DNA from: Aphanomyces cochlioides
Taxonomy: Eukaryota > Oomycota > Saprolegniomycetes > Saprolegniales > Verrucalvaceae
NCBI GenBank assembly: GCA_019828595.1
Contig: JAHQRK010000007.1
Location: forward strand, 1,798,001 to 1,862,000
Length of the DNA: 64,000 nt
Reading direction: 5' to 3'
Part shown: positions 35,001-44,888 of the stretch, piece after piece
How positions within the stretch are numbered: the stretch's first letter is position 1
How the letters are laid out: the number at the start of each line of letters is the position of its first letter
Translations under genes and position numbers: made by a program
The notes under the pieces: model-generated
What the model saw: the letters and a program-made list of their open reading frames with translations, nothing else
What the model was told of the DNA's origin: nothing
Database searches by the model: none

Positions 35001-36594
35001 CCGTCACAGCGCGCTCGTTCCTCTTTGCCTTTGGAGGTCTCCGTGCGGCCAAGCGGCTGTACGACCGCCTCGTGGCGACGATCTTCCATGCCACGCTGTC
35101 TTTCTTCGATGTGACGCCTATCGGACGGATCCTCAATCGACTCAGTGGCGACACGTACGGCGTTGATGAGTCGCTCCCCTTCATCCTCAACATTTTCATC
35201 AAAGACTTGGCCGATGTCACTGGGACGCTTGCGATTTTACTGGTCTCGAACCGCGCCGTCTTGCTTGTCCTCGTCCCTCTCTCGGTGCTTTACGTCTACC
35301 TCCAGAAGATCTACCGCCCGACCTCTCGCCACCTCAAACGCCTTGACGCGACGGCGCAATCTCCGCTCGTGACAACCTTCCAAGCAACTCTGGACGGACT
35401 GGCGATCATTCGCGGCCTTCAGCGCGAAACTGCGTGGTTTGGACGCTACTTGGGCCAGTTGGACACGGCGCAACGCGTGAGTTTCCTCAACAGCGGTGCC
35501 AATGCGTGGTTTGGTCTGCGTCTCGACTTTCTCGGAGTCGCCGTGACGTCATTTGTCGGACTGTACGCTGCTCTACAGTGTCAATGGGGCCATCCGATTC
35601 CGTCCGGCGTGCTTGGCTTGACGCTCATCTATGCCTTGCCAGTCGTTGGGAAGTTCAATGCAATCCTTGGCAGCTTCATCTCGACAGAGCAAAATATGAT
35701 TGCCGTCGAGCGTGTCCAAGAGTACTGCCGCGTGCCCGTCGAAGACGAAACAGCGCGCGGATCGAACGAATCGATCGTGAATTGGCCGCCGCAAGGCCAT
35801 ATCACGCTCACAAACGTCTCTGTCCGCTACAATGTCGACACGTGGACGGGATTGCAGGACGAAAACGCACAACCCGAGCGTCTGATGGGCGTCGCGGCAC
35901 TCCATGGCGTCACGTGTCATATAGCGGCCAAAGAGAAGATTGGCATTTGTGGCCGCACTGGCGCCGGGAAAAGCACATTGCTCCAGTGTCTGTTCCGTGT
36001 CGTCCCGTACGGCGGCAAGATCGTGATTGATGGCATCGATATCTCTTCCATGTCGCTCACGCGTCTCCGTACCTCGCTTTGCTTCATCCCGCAAGATGCA
36101 ATGCTATTCAAAGGCAGCGTCCGTGCCAATGTCGATCCGATGGATTTATTCAGCGACGCGGCGATTTGGACCGCGCTCGAACAATGCTGTTTGAAAAATA
36201 CCGTGGAGCAATTCCCTCTGCAGCTCATGGAGCCTCTCGTGGGCGAGACGAAGCTCAGTCGTGGCCAAGCACAGCTACTGTGTATCTGTCGTGCATTGTT
36301 GCGCCAATCCAAAGTCGTGTGTGTCGACGAAGCCACGGCCTCGATTGACCATGCAACCGAGCAGCTCGTAAAAACGGTATTTCTCTCCGCATTCCCTCTA
36401 GCCTCATGCTCCTTCTCTAGACGATGGCCCATGTCTTTAAAGACGCGACGGTCTTGACTGTGGCGCATCGCATGCATACAATTCTCGACAGCGATCGCGT
36501 ATTAGTCCTAGATCAAGGCCACGTCGTAGAATTCGATGCTCCCGCCGCGCTCCGGGCGAATCCGAACGGTTTCTTTGCAAAACTAGTCGCCTAA
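32089..36594 (+). CDS. ABCC (MRP-type) ABC exporter
   Basis: Full-length ATP-binding cassette transporter of about 1,390 residues. The first reliable frame starts at ATG 32089 ([17 protein letters not shown]). An upstream first exon from ATG 31965 is possible. The N-terminal hydrophobic TMD0-like part is followed by TMD1. NBD1 has [19 protein letters not shown] (Walker A), [17 protein letters not shown] (signature) and [12 protein letters not shown] (Walker B with Asp at the catalytic position, as is common in ABCC NBD1). TMD2 starts near 34820. NBD2 has [50 protein letters not shown] and TVAHRMH. About seven introns of 40-50 nt are present. It ends FFAKLVA at 36594. ABCC pumps export glutathione conjugates, organic anions and drugs. 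The cargo here is unknown. Confidence 0.9.
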
Positions 36595-36875
36595 CGCCGC
36601 AGCTCCTCTCGCTTCGGCCGACTTTATGGCGTGTGTGGCATCCAAGTCGTTTCACATGTGTGTGTTCCTGTCGACATCCCACTTTGGTAGAAATCAAAAA
36701 AATATGCAAGATGAATACAATTTGCAAGTTTAAATAAAAAATTGCATTTTTATTTCCACTCTGGCCGTTTGTATGGAATTCAAATCCCCTTGGGAAGGAG
36801 GACAAGGGCGTCGGGTCCCGTGCGTCGAAAAGAGAGAACCTACACACGAACCAGCGCGCGTTTGAGAGTCTGCAG

Positions 36876-39767
36876 ATGAGTACACTCTCGGAAAACGCTT
36901 CTCGCGCTCCCGTCGAGCTTTTAACGAGCGAAATGACCAAAGAATTGACCGAACAAGGCAAAGATCTCTTGCGAGGGGCGCTCAGTGACGGCAAGACTAC
37001 GACAGAGAGTACAACGCAAGCGCCACCGGCACCACTGACAACCAAATCGACACGTGAATCTGTCAGTGAAAAATCCATCGGAGGAAGCCATGCTATGTCG
37101 GAAACGTCGCGATCAGTAGCGTCAACGTCAAAAGCTGCGCAAAGCGCACCCTTCCATGAAGTCCACTGGGAAGGTTACGTCCGAAAAAAAGGAGATTGGC
37201 TACCACGATGGGAAGAACGCTATCTTGTGTTGGATGGCGCATCGCTCACGTACTACAACTCAAAGGAAGAAGCGCGAGCGGGTACAAATCTCCGTGGCCG
37301 CATGATCATCACACGCGTGTTGCCTGAAAATTACGGCAAAGCGCATGGATTTCTCATCGAAACGATGGGACACAAACATTTCCACTTGTGCTGCACGACC
37401 GAATTGGAAAAGGACATGTGGGTCGAAATGATGCAAGCAGCGATCGATGAAGGAGTGCCACATCATCAGCTCGCGACCCAGCAATCTACGTCGTCGTCCT
37501 CGACGTTTGACGTTACCGTTCAAGTCCACTACTCACCGACGCAGGTTGATTTGCGCAGTTTTTACAGCGCGTTCCGCAAGTTGCTCATCTCGCACTCATC
37601 GTCGCCGCAATTTTTTCCCAAGCTCAGTCGCGACGTCGTCCTCACGTCCAATTATGCGCCAACCGTTCCCTTCTGGGGTGAATATCATGGCCTTGATGGT
37701 GTGCTCCATTTCTTCTCCATTCTATACGAGACGGTCGAATTTACGTCGTTTTTCGTCACCGACATTGCTCAAGCGCAAGAAGGCTCGACAGCCGTTGTTG
37801 CAGGCCGAGAAACCATGAAGAACAAACACAACAATCGAAAATTTACCCAGCAGTGGCAGCACACGATTGACTTTGCACCTGACGGCCGCGTCAAGAGCCT
37901 CACTATCACTGCTGATCCCGTCGCTGCGTCGGCCGTCTTTGGTTGCAACGCCACGTCCAGTTTGAGTCTGCCGATAGCTTCCGTCGTTGGAAATACCAAC
38001 CAAGACAATCCTGCTGGCACTGTGCACGTCCAAGTCCTCCGCGGCGAACAAATGGGCGGCATGGACGACGACCAAGTCACCGACGATGAGAACACGATCG
38101 TGTCTCCAGCTCAAACGCAACGCCGTCGTCTCTTTTTGGGCATGCGGCTGATTGTCGACGGCAAAACAAACGTGTACGCGCCATTGTCGTCGTCGAAATG
38201 CGTTGCCCGCACTGAGCTCTCGTCGCTCGAATCGTTCCCAGATCCCGTGTGGAATTCGCAGCATGCTCTCGCCTTCCAAGGCTTGAGTCGTGGAAAACCA
38301 TGTTTCATGTTGATCGAGGCCTGGGGTCTTCCTGGCGACAGTGACAAGGAAGAATTGATTGGTGTCGCCAAAGTCAACCTAGCTCCATTCTTGGCGTTGG
38401 CAAGCAGCAGTCGTAGTGTCCGTGAGAGCGTCGTGCACTCGGACATTGCTCGGGGAGCTGTGCCTCAATGGTACACGCTGCTCAGCGCGAGTGAAACCAA
38501 ATATTCTTGCGGCCGCGTCCAATTGAGCATTAGCTTTGAATCCGAATCGAGCCAACGCGATGCACTAGAAGAAGGCGAAGAAGATGTCGCGGCAACCTCG
38601 ACAATCCGTCCGTCTGTGGCTGTCGCCGCCAAGACAGTCATCTCCAAGGAGAAATCGTACCGTGATACGCGCCGTGACAACCACACGTTCCGCGTTGGCA
38701 ACACAACGTTTGACATTCCAAAGCGGTACCAAATGATCAAAGCCGTCGGCCAAGGCGCGTACGGCTGTGTGATTGCCGCCAGCGACACAGAAACAGGCCA
38801 ATCGCTTGCGATCAAGAACGTCCCGAACGCATTCAACGATCTAGTCGACGCCAAGCGCATCCTGCGAGAGATCCGCCTCATGATGCACCTCAACCATCCC
38901 TACTTGGTCAACTTGATCGACTTGATTCGACCCAACTCGCTGCGGGAATTCAACGACGTCTACATCGTCACAGACCTCATGGAGACGGACTTGCATCGCG
39001 TGATCCACTCGAACCAGACAATCACAGACGACCACTTGCAGTATTTCCTCTACCAAATGCTCGTTGCGATCAAATACGTCCACTCGGCGCAAGTGCTCCA
39101 TCGAGATTTAAAGCCCAGCAACATTTTAGTCAACTCGGATTGCGACGTCAAGCTCTGCGACTTTGGTTTGGCTCGCGGTGTTCAAGGCATTGACTCTGGC
39201 TTGACTGAGTACGTCGTCACGAGGTGGTATCGTGCTCCTGAGCTCTTGCTCAGCTCCAAGTACGACAAACCTGTTGACGTGTGGGCCATCGGTTGCATCT
39301 TGGCTGAAATGATCGGCCGTCGACCTCTCTTCCCAGGCCAAGATTATCTCCATCAACTGAAAATCATCATGGATGTCGTTGGCTCGCCAGAGGAATCGTC
39401 CCTCGACTTTATCACAAACCCCAAAGCGAAACGTTTCATCCTCAAGCAACCCAAGAAGCCGCGCTTGCCGCTCAATTCGATCTATCCCCGCGCGAGTGAG
39501 CTCTGCCTCGACCTGCTGGATAAAATGCTCAGCTTTGATCCTCGCACGAGAATAACCATTGACGAGGCGCTTGAGCATCCGTACTTGGCTCAAGTCCGTG
39601 ACCGATCCGTGGAAACGACGGCCGACACGCCATTCGATTTCAGCTTTGAAGAGTGTGAGCTGACGCGAAAGAAGCTCCAGGAGCTCATCTTTGAAGACAT
39701 GTGCCACTTTCACCCTGAAGCTCTCGAGGAGCCCGCCGACGGTGGCAGTCTAGAAGCCGTGGTATAG
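36876..39767 (+). CDS. PH / NTF2-like / C2-like / MAP kinase fusion, TEY type
   Basis: Intronless 963-residue protein. Residues about 95-190 form a PH domain (WEGYVRKKGDWLPRWEERYL, then KHFHLCCTTELEKDMWVEMM). About 220-350 resemble an NTF2/SnoaL-like fold (VPFWGEYHGLDGVLHFFSIL, FTQQWQHTIDFAPDGRVKS). About 385-555 look C2-like (GTVHVQVLRGEQMGG, VAKVNLAPFLAL, VPQWYTLLSA). From about 617 a MAPK domain has GQGAYGCVIAA, HRDLKPSNILV, CDFGLARG, an activation loop with LTEYVVTRWYRAPE, DVWAIGCILAE and FPGQDYLHQL (the MAPK insert). All catalytic residues are intact. The PH and C2-like parts suggest membrane recruitment. TEY marks dual phosphorylation by a MAPK kinase. The NTF2-like and C2-like calls are inferred from pattern. 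It is tandem with a paralogue at 41.6 kb. Confidence 0.85.
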   Translation: MSTLSENASRAPVELLTSEMTKELTEQGKDLLRGALSDGKTTTESTTQAPPAPLTTKSTRESVSEKSIGGSHAMSETSRSVASTSKAAQSAPFHEVHWEGYVRKKGDWLPRWEERYLVLDGASLTYYNSKEEARAGTNLRGRMIITRVLPENYGKAHGFLIETMGHKHFHLCCTTELEKDMWVEMMQAAIDEGVPHHQLATQQSTSSSSTFDVTVQVHYSPTQVDLRSFYSAFRKLLISHSSSPQFFPKLSRDVVLTSNYAPTVPFWGEYHGLDGVLHFFSILYETVEFTSFFVTDIAQAQEGSTAVVAGRETMKNKHNNRKFTQQWQHTIDFAPDGRVKSLTITADPVAASAVFGCNATSSLSLPIASVVGNTNQDNPAGTVHVQVLRGEQMGGMDDDQVTDDENTIVSPAQTQRRRLFLGMRLIVDGKTNVYAPLSSSKCVARTELSSLESFPDPVWNSQHALAFQGLSRGKPCFMLIEAWGLPGDSDKEELIGVAKVNLAPFLALASSSRSVRESVVHSDIARGAVPQWYTLLSASETKYSCGRVQLSISFESESSQRDALEEGEEDVAATSTIRPSVAVAAKTVISKEKSYRDTRRDNHTFRVGNTTFDIPKRYQMIKAVGQGAYGCVIAASDTETGQSLAIKNVPNAFNDLVDAKRILREIRLMMHLNHPYLVNLIDLIRPNSLREFNDVYIVTDLMETDLHRVIHSNQTITDDHLQYFLYQMLVAIKYVHSAQVLHRDLKPSNILVNSDCDVKLCDFGLARGVQGIDSGLTEYVVTRWYRAPELLLSSKYDKPVDVWAIGCILAEMIGRRPLFPGQDYLHQLKIIMDVVGSPEESSLDFITNPKAKRFILKQPKKPRLPLNSIYPRASELCLDLLDKMLSFDPRTRITIDEALEHPYLAQVRDRSVETTADTPFDFSFEECELTRKKLQELIFEDMCHFHPEALEEPADGGSLEAVV

Positions 39768-39808
39768 AACCCAATGACGTGTGAAAGAAGAAAAACTAGT
39801 TGTGCTGC

Positions 39809-40531
39809 TTACTGACGAAGGAGCGTTGCGTAGAGATGGACGAGCGACGAGCTTGTTGGGAATCGACGGAGGGCTTCCATGAGTAGAATTTCCCGACGGA
39901 TAGATTTCGCACTACTGGAGGCCATCGCATACACTGGCGCACTCTCCACCACTTGAATCGCATCATGGGCGGAAGCTGCTTGAGCTACATGCGTGGCATC
40001 CCACATCAAATTTGCAAAGATGGAGCGCCAAATGCATGGCGTCTGCGCTGGGAACGCAGAGTCTTGGATGCCAAATTGAGCTGCAACTTGGGTTTTCCAC
40101 ACCATGGACGTCTCGAGAGTTTTTCGCAAAGCCCCATTCGTTTGAGACAGCCTGCCCAGGGACTTGCCATCGAGGAATGCGGTCGCATTCTCCAGCACCT
40201 CGACGGGAAGTTCCACGAGCGCCGACATGACTTGGCGGCAAATTTGAATTGGAATGGAGGCCAACTAGGGTTCCTCCATCTCTCCCACAGTGTCAGTGAC
40301 AGTTTCATGTAACTGCTTCATGTAACTGTTCATCTGTTCAAGATGGTTGCGTCGGACAACCTTCCAGGGGAAGCCAAGCGCCTCGAAGTAAGCGTACGAC
40401 AAGGAGAGAGAAGCCAACGCGGCGCCTGGTGATTGTAGCAGTTCAACCTTTTCAAATGTGATAAGTAGAAGAGTAACTTTATAAACCTTATTACTGTAGG
40501 TATAAATGTGCCTAAACTTCTTTCCTTCCAT
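39809..40531 (-). CDS. F-box-like protein
   Basis: The C-terminal exon has LPVEVLENATAFLDGKSLGR, LSQTNGALRKTLE and WKTQVAAQFG, the leucine-rich pattern of an F-box, which recruits substrates to SCF ubiquitin ligases. Upstream the same frame reads VELLQSPGAALASLSLSYAY and NHLEQMNSYMKQLHET. A 36-nt in-frame GTCACT...CCCTAG segment that contains the only stop (TAG, 40265-40267) fits an intron. I place the start at ATG 40531 (MEGKKFRHIYTYSNK), but that ATG touches a CCAAT box, so the real start may be lower, at worst ATG 40228 (MSALVELPVEV). It lies between the two PH-MAPK paralogues and converges with the first, 41 bp apart. Confidence 0.5.
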
Positions 40532-40570
40532 TTGATTGGCTATAAATAAAACTTTCAACCAATCAAATGA
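40531..40570. promoter_or_regulatory. Paired inverted CCAAT boxes with TATAAATA between
   Basis: TTTGATTGGCTATAAATAAA followed by CAACCAATCAAATGA gives two oppositely oriented CCAAT boxes, about 20 bp apart, around a TATA-like element. It is likely a core promoter for the minus-strand F-box gene, or possibly a divergent one. Confidence 0.45.
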
Positions 40571-40571
40571 C

Positions 40572-41619
40572 ATTATTCGATAAATATCCAGGTGTAGTAT
40601 ACCTTTGTGTGCAATGAGAATATGCACAACGTACAGTATGCATTCGACCGCGGACACTGCTCGGCGGTCTCTTTGTCCATGCTCGCTGTCCATCTTGGTT
40701 GCACGATGGCTGCTTTGATTGCCGTAACGTGTACGCGCTGTAAATTCCGAAATTTGCAAAAACAGCTTGTGGTTTGCGTGTTGAGTTTGGCTGGAACGAG
40801 CGATTCAAGTCGCAGCGCATATTGTCGAAAGAGTACAGTACGTGTAAGTGGACCCACAAGTGTATGTTACGATGGTTCGAATGTGTTATTCGATTGCAAA
40901 TGTGGCACTCGAGGATTGCTCGCCATGGCTGCTTACCATCAACACACAATTGCGTGGAAGAGTCGCGTGTGTGACACTGCGTGAGTTACCTTTTCACTCG
41001 ATCGACAGGCCTCCGGTCGCGTCGGCATTCTTTCGATCGAATCCGCGGGGCAATACGCCATGGGAACCACGGTGTTGGGATGCTCATGGGCGGCCCATTC
41101 AGCTCGCAATTGCGCGCCATGTGGCTCTCCTCTACGCCAGCCGCGACATCGACAGTCGAACTCACATCGTTTGTGCGAGCAACAAGCTTGTTATGCTTTG
41201 AAACGACCTGATTCAACTTGTATGAGAAACTAAGATGCATATTTTTGAATACAAATGTTCATAATAACGTACATTCATCACATTTTATATAATATAAAAT
41301 GCATATAAAATAAGATTTTGAGTTCTTACACTGCAGTCTTTCTGGTCGTCGTATCAAAGTCGGTGTAATTACCTTATAAAGTACGTTGTCGTCAACTTGA
41401 AAAATAAGTTGTTTGACGAGACCGACGGCTTACTATCACGTCTACGGACTCTATCAGTGTTTTTATATGACAGGAACGAAGTTTCGCGGCGTCGTTTCAA
41501 GTGGTGGGGGTTGTATCCGTCCCTCTCTTCTATCCACTCTACTCGACTAAGGAATTTGGACTTGGGTCGATTCGAAAAGGCAATAATAAAAAAAAAGTGA
41601 ACTTGCATACAAATTCCAA
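40572..41619. other. Unresolved stretch with possible small plus-strand gene
   Basis: From ATG 40669 a hydrophobic, Cys-containing start (MLAVHLGCTMAALIAVT) and later pieces such as YVTMVRMCYSIANVALEDCS (about 40865) and VGMLMGGPFSSQLRAMWLSS (about 41074) read like protein. They lie in different frames, and no exon chain satisfied me. From about 41220 the sequence is AT-rich (repeated TATAAAAT-like stretches) and looks like the promoter of the second PH-MAPK gene. Confidence 0.3.
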
Positions 41620-44600
41620 ATGAGGTTACTAATCCAGTTGGCCAGATGCCCTGAACTCCTCGGCAGTGTCAGAGAGGCAACAAGTCTGTCCATGCTCCGA
41701 CCCCAACGAGGCGAGCAGCCTCACTTCAAGCGCAGTATGTCGCAAACCCACGGCGAGGCCGTCACATCCAGTGGACTTCTCCGTATGCAACGTGCGTCGC
41801 ACCATGGCGCCGTCGAATTTGCGGACTTGATGTCGCGAAGTGGACCCGCTGGCCAAGGGACAGCACGACCGACGGCTCGATCGATTCGATCGTCGACCGT
41901 ATCAGAAAGCGGAATGGTGTCAATACGTGCGGGGCTTGCCATGTCATCTGTCTTGCCTACAATCACAGCCGATTCGGGCGGCTTGCATTCGGTCCATTGG
42001 GAAGGCCATGTGCGAAAGAAAGGCGACTGGCTGCCGCGATGGGAACCGCGCTACTTGGTACTGGATGGCACAGTGCTGCGCTACTACTTGAAACAAGAAG
42101 ATGCACGCGTTGGGAAACATCTCCGCGGGAAGCTCACCATTACCAAAGTGTTTCCTGAATTCTACAAGAAGAAAGAGCATGGCTTTGCCATCGAGACGGT
42201 CGAACGCAAAACCTTCCATCTCACGTGCGACACGGAGCTCGAGAAAGATATGTGGCTTGAAATGATCCAAGCTGGCATCAACGAAGCTGCAGCCAAGCCG
42301 ACGGGCCAAGCTCCACGTCGACTTGACGTCTCTGCAATCGGCGAATCTGTCATCTTGCAGCAGCCGCCGTCGACCAAGACGTCGAATCACTCGTACGTCG
42401 CGAGCACGTATACTCCACGAGAAGCTCCCATTGACGTCCGCGAATTCTACAATGCGCTGCGCCATCTCCTAATATCTCATGCTGCGTCGGCGCAATTCTT
42501 TCCCAAACTCACGCGCGATATTGTCTTGACGTCCAACTACTCGCCGACTGTTCCATTTTGGGGCGACTACCATGGCCTGGACGGCATTTTGCACTTCTTC
42601 TCAATTCTCTACGATTCTGTCGAATACACCGCTTTCTTCGCAACGGACATTGCGCAAGCCACGGAAGGCGCGACAGCCATCGTGACAGGCCGAGAGACCA
42701 TCGTGAACAAGGCCAACAACCGCAAATTTACCCAGCAATGGACCCACACACTCGAGTTTTCATCGGATGGCCGTGTCAAGAGTATTCACATCGCCGCCGA
42801 CTCCACCGCCATGTCGGCCGTCTTTGGCTGCACAGCTATGGCTCGGCTACGACTGCCATCTTCCAACAATCCTCCAGTAGATGACCCCAAGCCACTTCCA
42901 CGAGGTCTTGTCCAAATCCACGTCCTCCGTGGTGAACATTTGGGCACGCCGACGCTTGACGACGACGACGATGAAGACCGCATGACCGTCTCGCACGTCG
43001 TCCGTCGATCCAGCAACATGGACCAGTATACAGGTTACGTTGTGGCCTTTTCCATCGACAAGTCATTCTTGCCACCGCCGTCAACGCCAGCTGCAGCGGC
43101 AGCCAAGACGGATCCCGTACAGTCAGAAGTCCCAGACGTCCGCTGGAACTCCGTCGTGACTGTGCCATTCGACGGCTCGACGGCCATTCTTCAGTTGGAA
43201 GTGTGGAAGATCACACAGCAGCGCCTTCTCTCGCCGCTCGTTGAAGACTCTGTCCATGACGACGACGACGACACTTTCAATGAAGCCAATCCAAGCCACG
43301 AGGAACTTCTTGGTGTTTGCAAGATCAACGTCGCTCCTTACATCGCCTTGGGTCAAGCTTTGCCCAATGTCAACACGATGCCGCAATGGTACACGCTGCT
43401 CTCGACAACATCCACGCCGTTTTCATGCGGCCGCGTGCTTTTGAGCCTCCACTTCGACGTCTTGTCGACTGTTCCACCGCCAAGTGGAAGCCAAATCGTC
43501 CGTAAGATGAAAGTGTCCAAGGAATTGTCCTACTCGGACCGTGCGCGCCGCAACGTAACGTTCCAAGTCGGCAACACGGTCTTTGACGTGCCAGAGAGGT
43601 ACCAAATGATCAAAGCGGTCGGCCAAGGCGCTTATGGCTGTGTGATCGCCGCCAGTGACATCACGACAGGACATTCCGTCGCCGTCAAGAACGTGCCGAA
43701 TGCTTTCAGCGACTTGATTGACGCCAAGCGCATTCTTCGTGAAATTCGACTCATGCGCCACTTACACCATCCCAAGTTGATCAACATGGTCGATTTGTTC
43801 CGGCCGCCGTCGCTCCATGACTTCAACGACGTCTACATTGTCACGGACCTCATGGAGACGGACTTGCACCGCGTGATCAACTCAAATCAGACGCTCACAG
43901 ACGACCACATTCAGTATTTCCTCTACCAGATGCTCGTCGCCATCAAATACGTCCACTCGGCAAGTGTCCTCCACCGCGACTTGAAGCCCAGCAACATCTT
44001 GGTCAATGCCAACTGCGACGTCAAGCTCTGCGACTTTGGCTTGGCCCGTGGCATTGAAGGTGTCGACGGCGCAGCTTTGACCGATTACGTCGTCACGAGA
44101 TGGTATCGTGCGCCAGAAGTGCTCTTGACATGCAGCTACGACAAACCCATGGACGTGTGGGCGATTGGATGCATCTTGGCAGAGTTGATTGGACGCCGGC
44201 CATTGTTTCCAGGCACGGATTTCCTCCACCAGCTCAAGATCATCATGGAAGTGGTCGGGACGCCGGAAGAGTCGACGTTGGATTTTGTCACGCATGCCAA
44301 AGCCAAGCGGTTCATCTCCAAGCAGCCAAAGCGTCGACCAATTCCATTTGGAACGTTGTATCCTCGAGCGTCGCCGCAGGCACTCAACTTGCTAGAACGT
44401 ATGCTCGTGTTTGACCCGCGAGAACGCATCACCGTCGACGAAGCGCTCGCCCATCCGTATTTAAGCAGCGTTCGAGATCCTGCATTGGAGGTCGAGTGCG
44501 ACAACGGCATCTTTGACTACTCGTTTGAAGACGTCGAGCTCACCAAGGAAAACCTCCAAACGCTCATGTTTGAAGACATTTGCCATTTCCATCCAGACGC

Positions 44601-44661
44601 GCTCTGGGTAAAACAACCCTCGAGCAAAGGCTCGCGGACCATGAAATCGACCCCTCGATAG
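41620..44661 (+). CDS. PH / NTF2-like / C2-like / MAP kinase fusion, TDY type
   Basis: Intronless paralogue of the 36.9-kb gene, up to 1,013 residues. The start may instead be ATG 41692 or 41734 (MSQTHGEAVTSSGLLRM), which would better match the sister protein. The PH domain lies at about residues 124-220 (WEGHVRKKGDWLPRWEPRYL). The NTF2-like part follows at about 270-400 (VPFWGDYHGLDGILHFFSIL), and the C2-like part at about 428-617 with Asp-rich inserts (DDDDDEDR). The kinase runs from about 660: GQGAYGCVIAA, HRDLKPSNILV, CDFGLARG, LTDYVVTRWYRAPE, FPGTDFLHQL. TDY rather than TEY in the activation loop sets it apart from its neighbour. It probably arose by local duplication. The Ser/Arg-rich N-terminus is the most divergent part. 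Confidence 0.85.
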   Translation: MRLLIQLARCPELLGSVREATSLSMLRPQRGEQPHFKRSMSQTHGEAVTSSGLLRMQRASHHGAVEFADLMSRSGPAGQGTARPTARSIRSSTVSESGMVSIRAGLAMSSVLPTITADSGGLHSVHWEGHVRKKGDWLPRWEPRYLVLDGTVLRYYLKQEDARVGKHLRGKLTITKVFPEFYKKKEHGFAIETVERKTFHLTCDTELEKDMWLEMIQAGINEAAAKPTGQAPRRLDVSAIGESVILQQPPSTKTSNHSYVASTYTPREAPIDVREFYNALRHLLISHAASAQFFPKLTRDIVLTSNYSPTVPFWGDYHGLDGILHFFSILYDSVEYTAFFATDIAQATEGATAIVTGRETIVNKANNRKFTQQWTHTLEFSSDGRVKSIHIAADSTAMSAVFGCTAMARLRLPSSNNPPVDDPKPLPRGLVQIHVLRGEHLGTPTLDDDDDEDRMTVSHVVRRSSNMDQYTGYVVAFSIDKSFLPPPSTPAAAAAKTDPVQSEVPDVRWNSVVTVPFDGSTAILQLEVWKITQQRLLSPLVEDSVHDDDDDTFNEANPSHEELLGVCKINVAPYIALGQALPNVNTMPQWYTLLSTTSTPFSCGRVLLSLHFDVLSTVPPPSGSQIVRKMKVSKELSYSDRARRNVTFQVGNTVFDVPERYQMIKAVGQGAYGCVIAASDITTGHSVAVKNVPNAFSDLIDAKRILREIRLMRHLHHPKLINMVDLFRPPSLHDFNDVYIVTDLMETDLHRVINSNQTLTDDHIQYFLYQMLVAIKYVHSASVLHRDLKPSNILVNANCDVKLCDFGLARGIEGVDGAALTDYVVTRWYRAPEVLLTCSYDKPMDVWAIGCILAELIGRRPLFPGTDFLHQLKIIMEVVGTPEESTLDFVTHAKAKRFISKQPKRRPIPFGTLYPRASPQALNLLERMLVFDPRERITVDEALAHPYLSSVRDPALEVECDNGIFDYSFEDVELTKENLQTLMFEDICHFHPDALWVKQPSSKGSRTMKSTPR

Positions 44662-44770
44662 AAGATAACTCAATGTACAACGCCTCTAATAGACTCATCA
44701 ACCCATCGACTTCCATCTTCTCCGCCTTTCCAACTTCGAGAAATTTCACGCCTCCACGTGTCAGTGGATC

Positions 44771-44845
44771 ATCCGGATAAATTGACCAATCATGACTCAA
44801 TCTACACGATATATTTCCGGATACGTGTTCGATTATCCGGATATC
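44771..44845. promoter_or_regulatory. Three CCGGATA-type motifs before the DnaJ gene
   Basis: ATCCGGATAAATTG at 44771-44784, ATTTCCGGATAC near 44812-44823 and ATTATCCGGATATC at 44832-44845 precede the DnaJ start codon at 44889 by 44 to 118 bp. Confidence 0.55.
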
Positions 44846-44888
44846 TTTTTTGTATGGAGACACTTTCCAATTGATTTGTGGGGAAGAG

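Noticed and set aside
39126..39713. Long minus-strand open frames opposite the MAPK domains (also 41944-42465 and 43882-44295)
   Set aside because: They mirror highly conserved kinase and PH sequence on the plus strand and appear at matching places in both paralogues, as expected for shadows.
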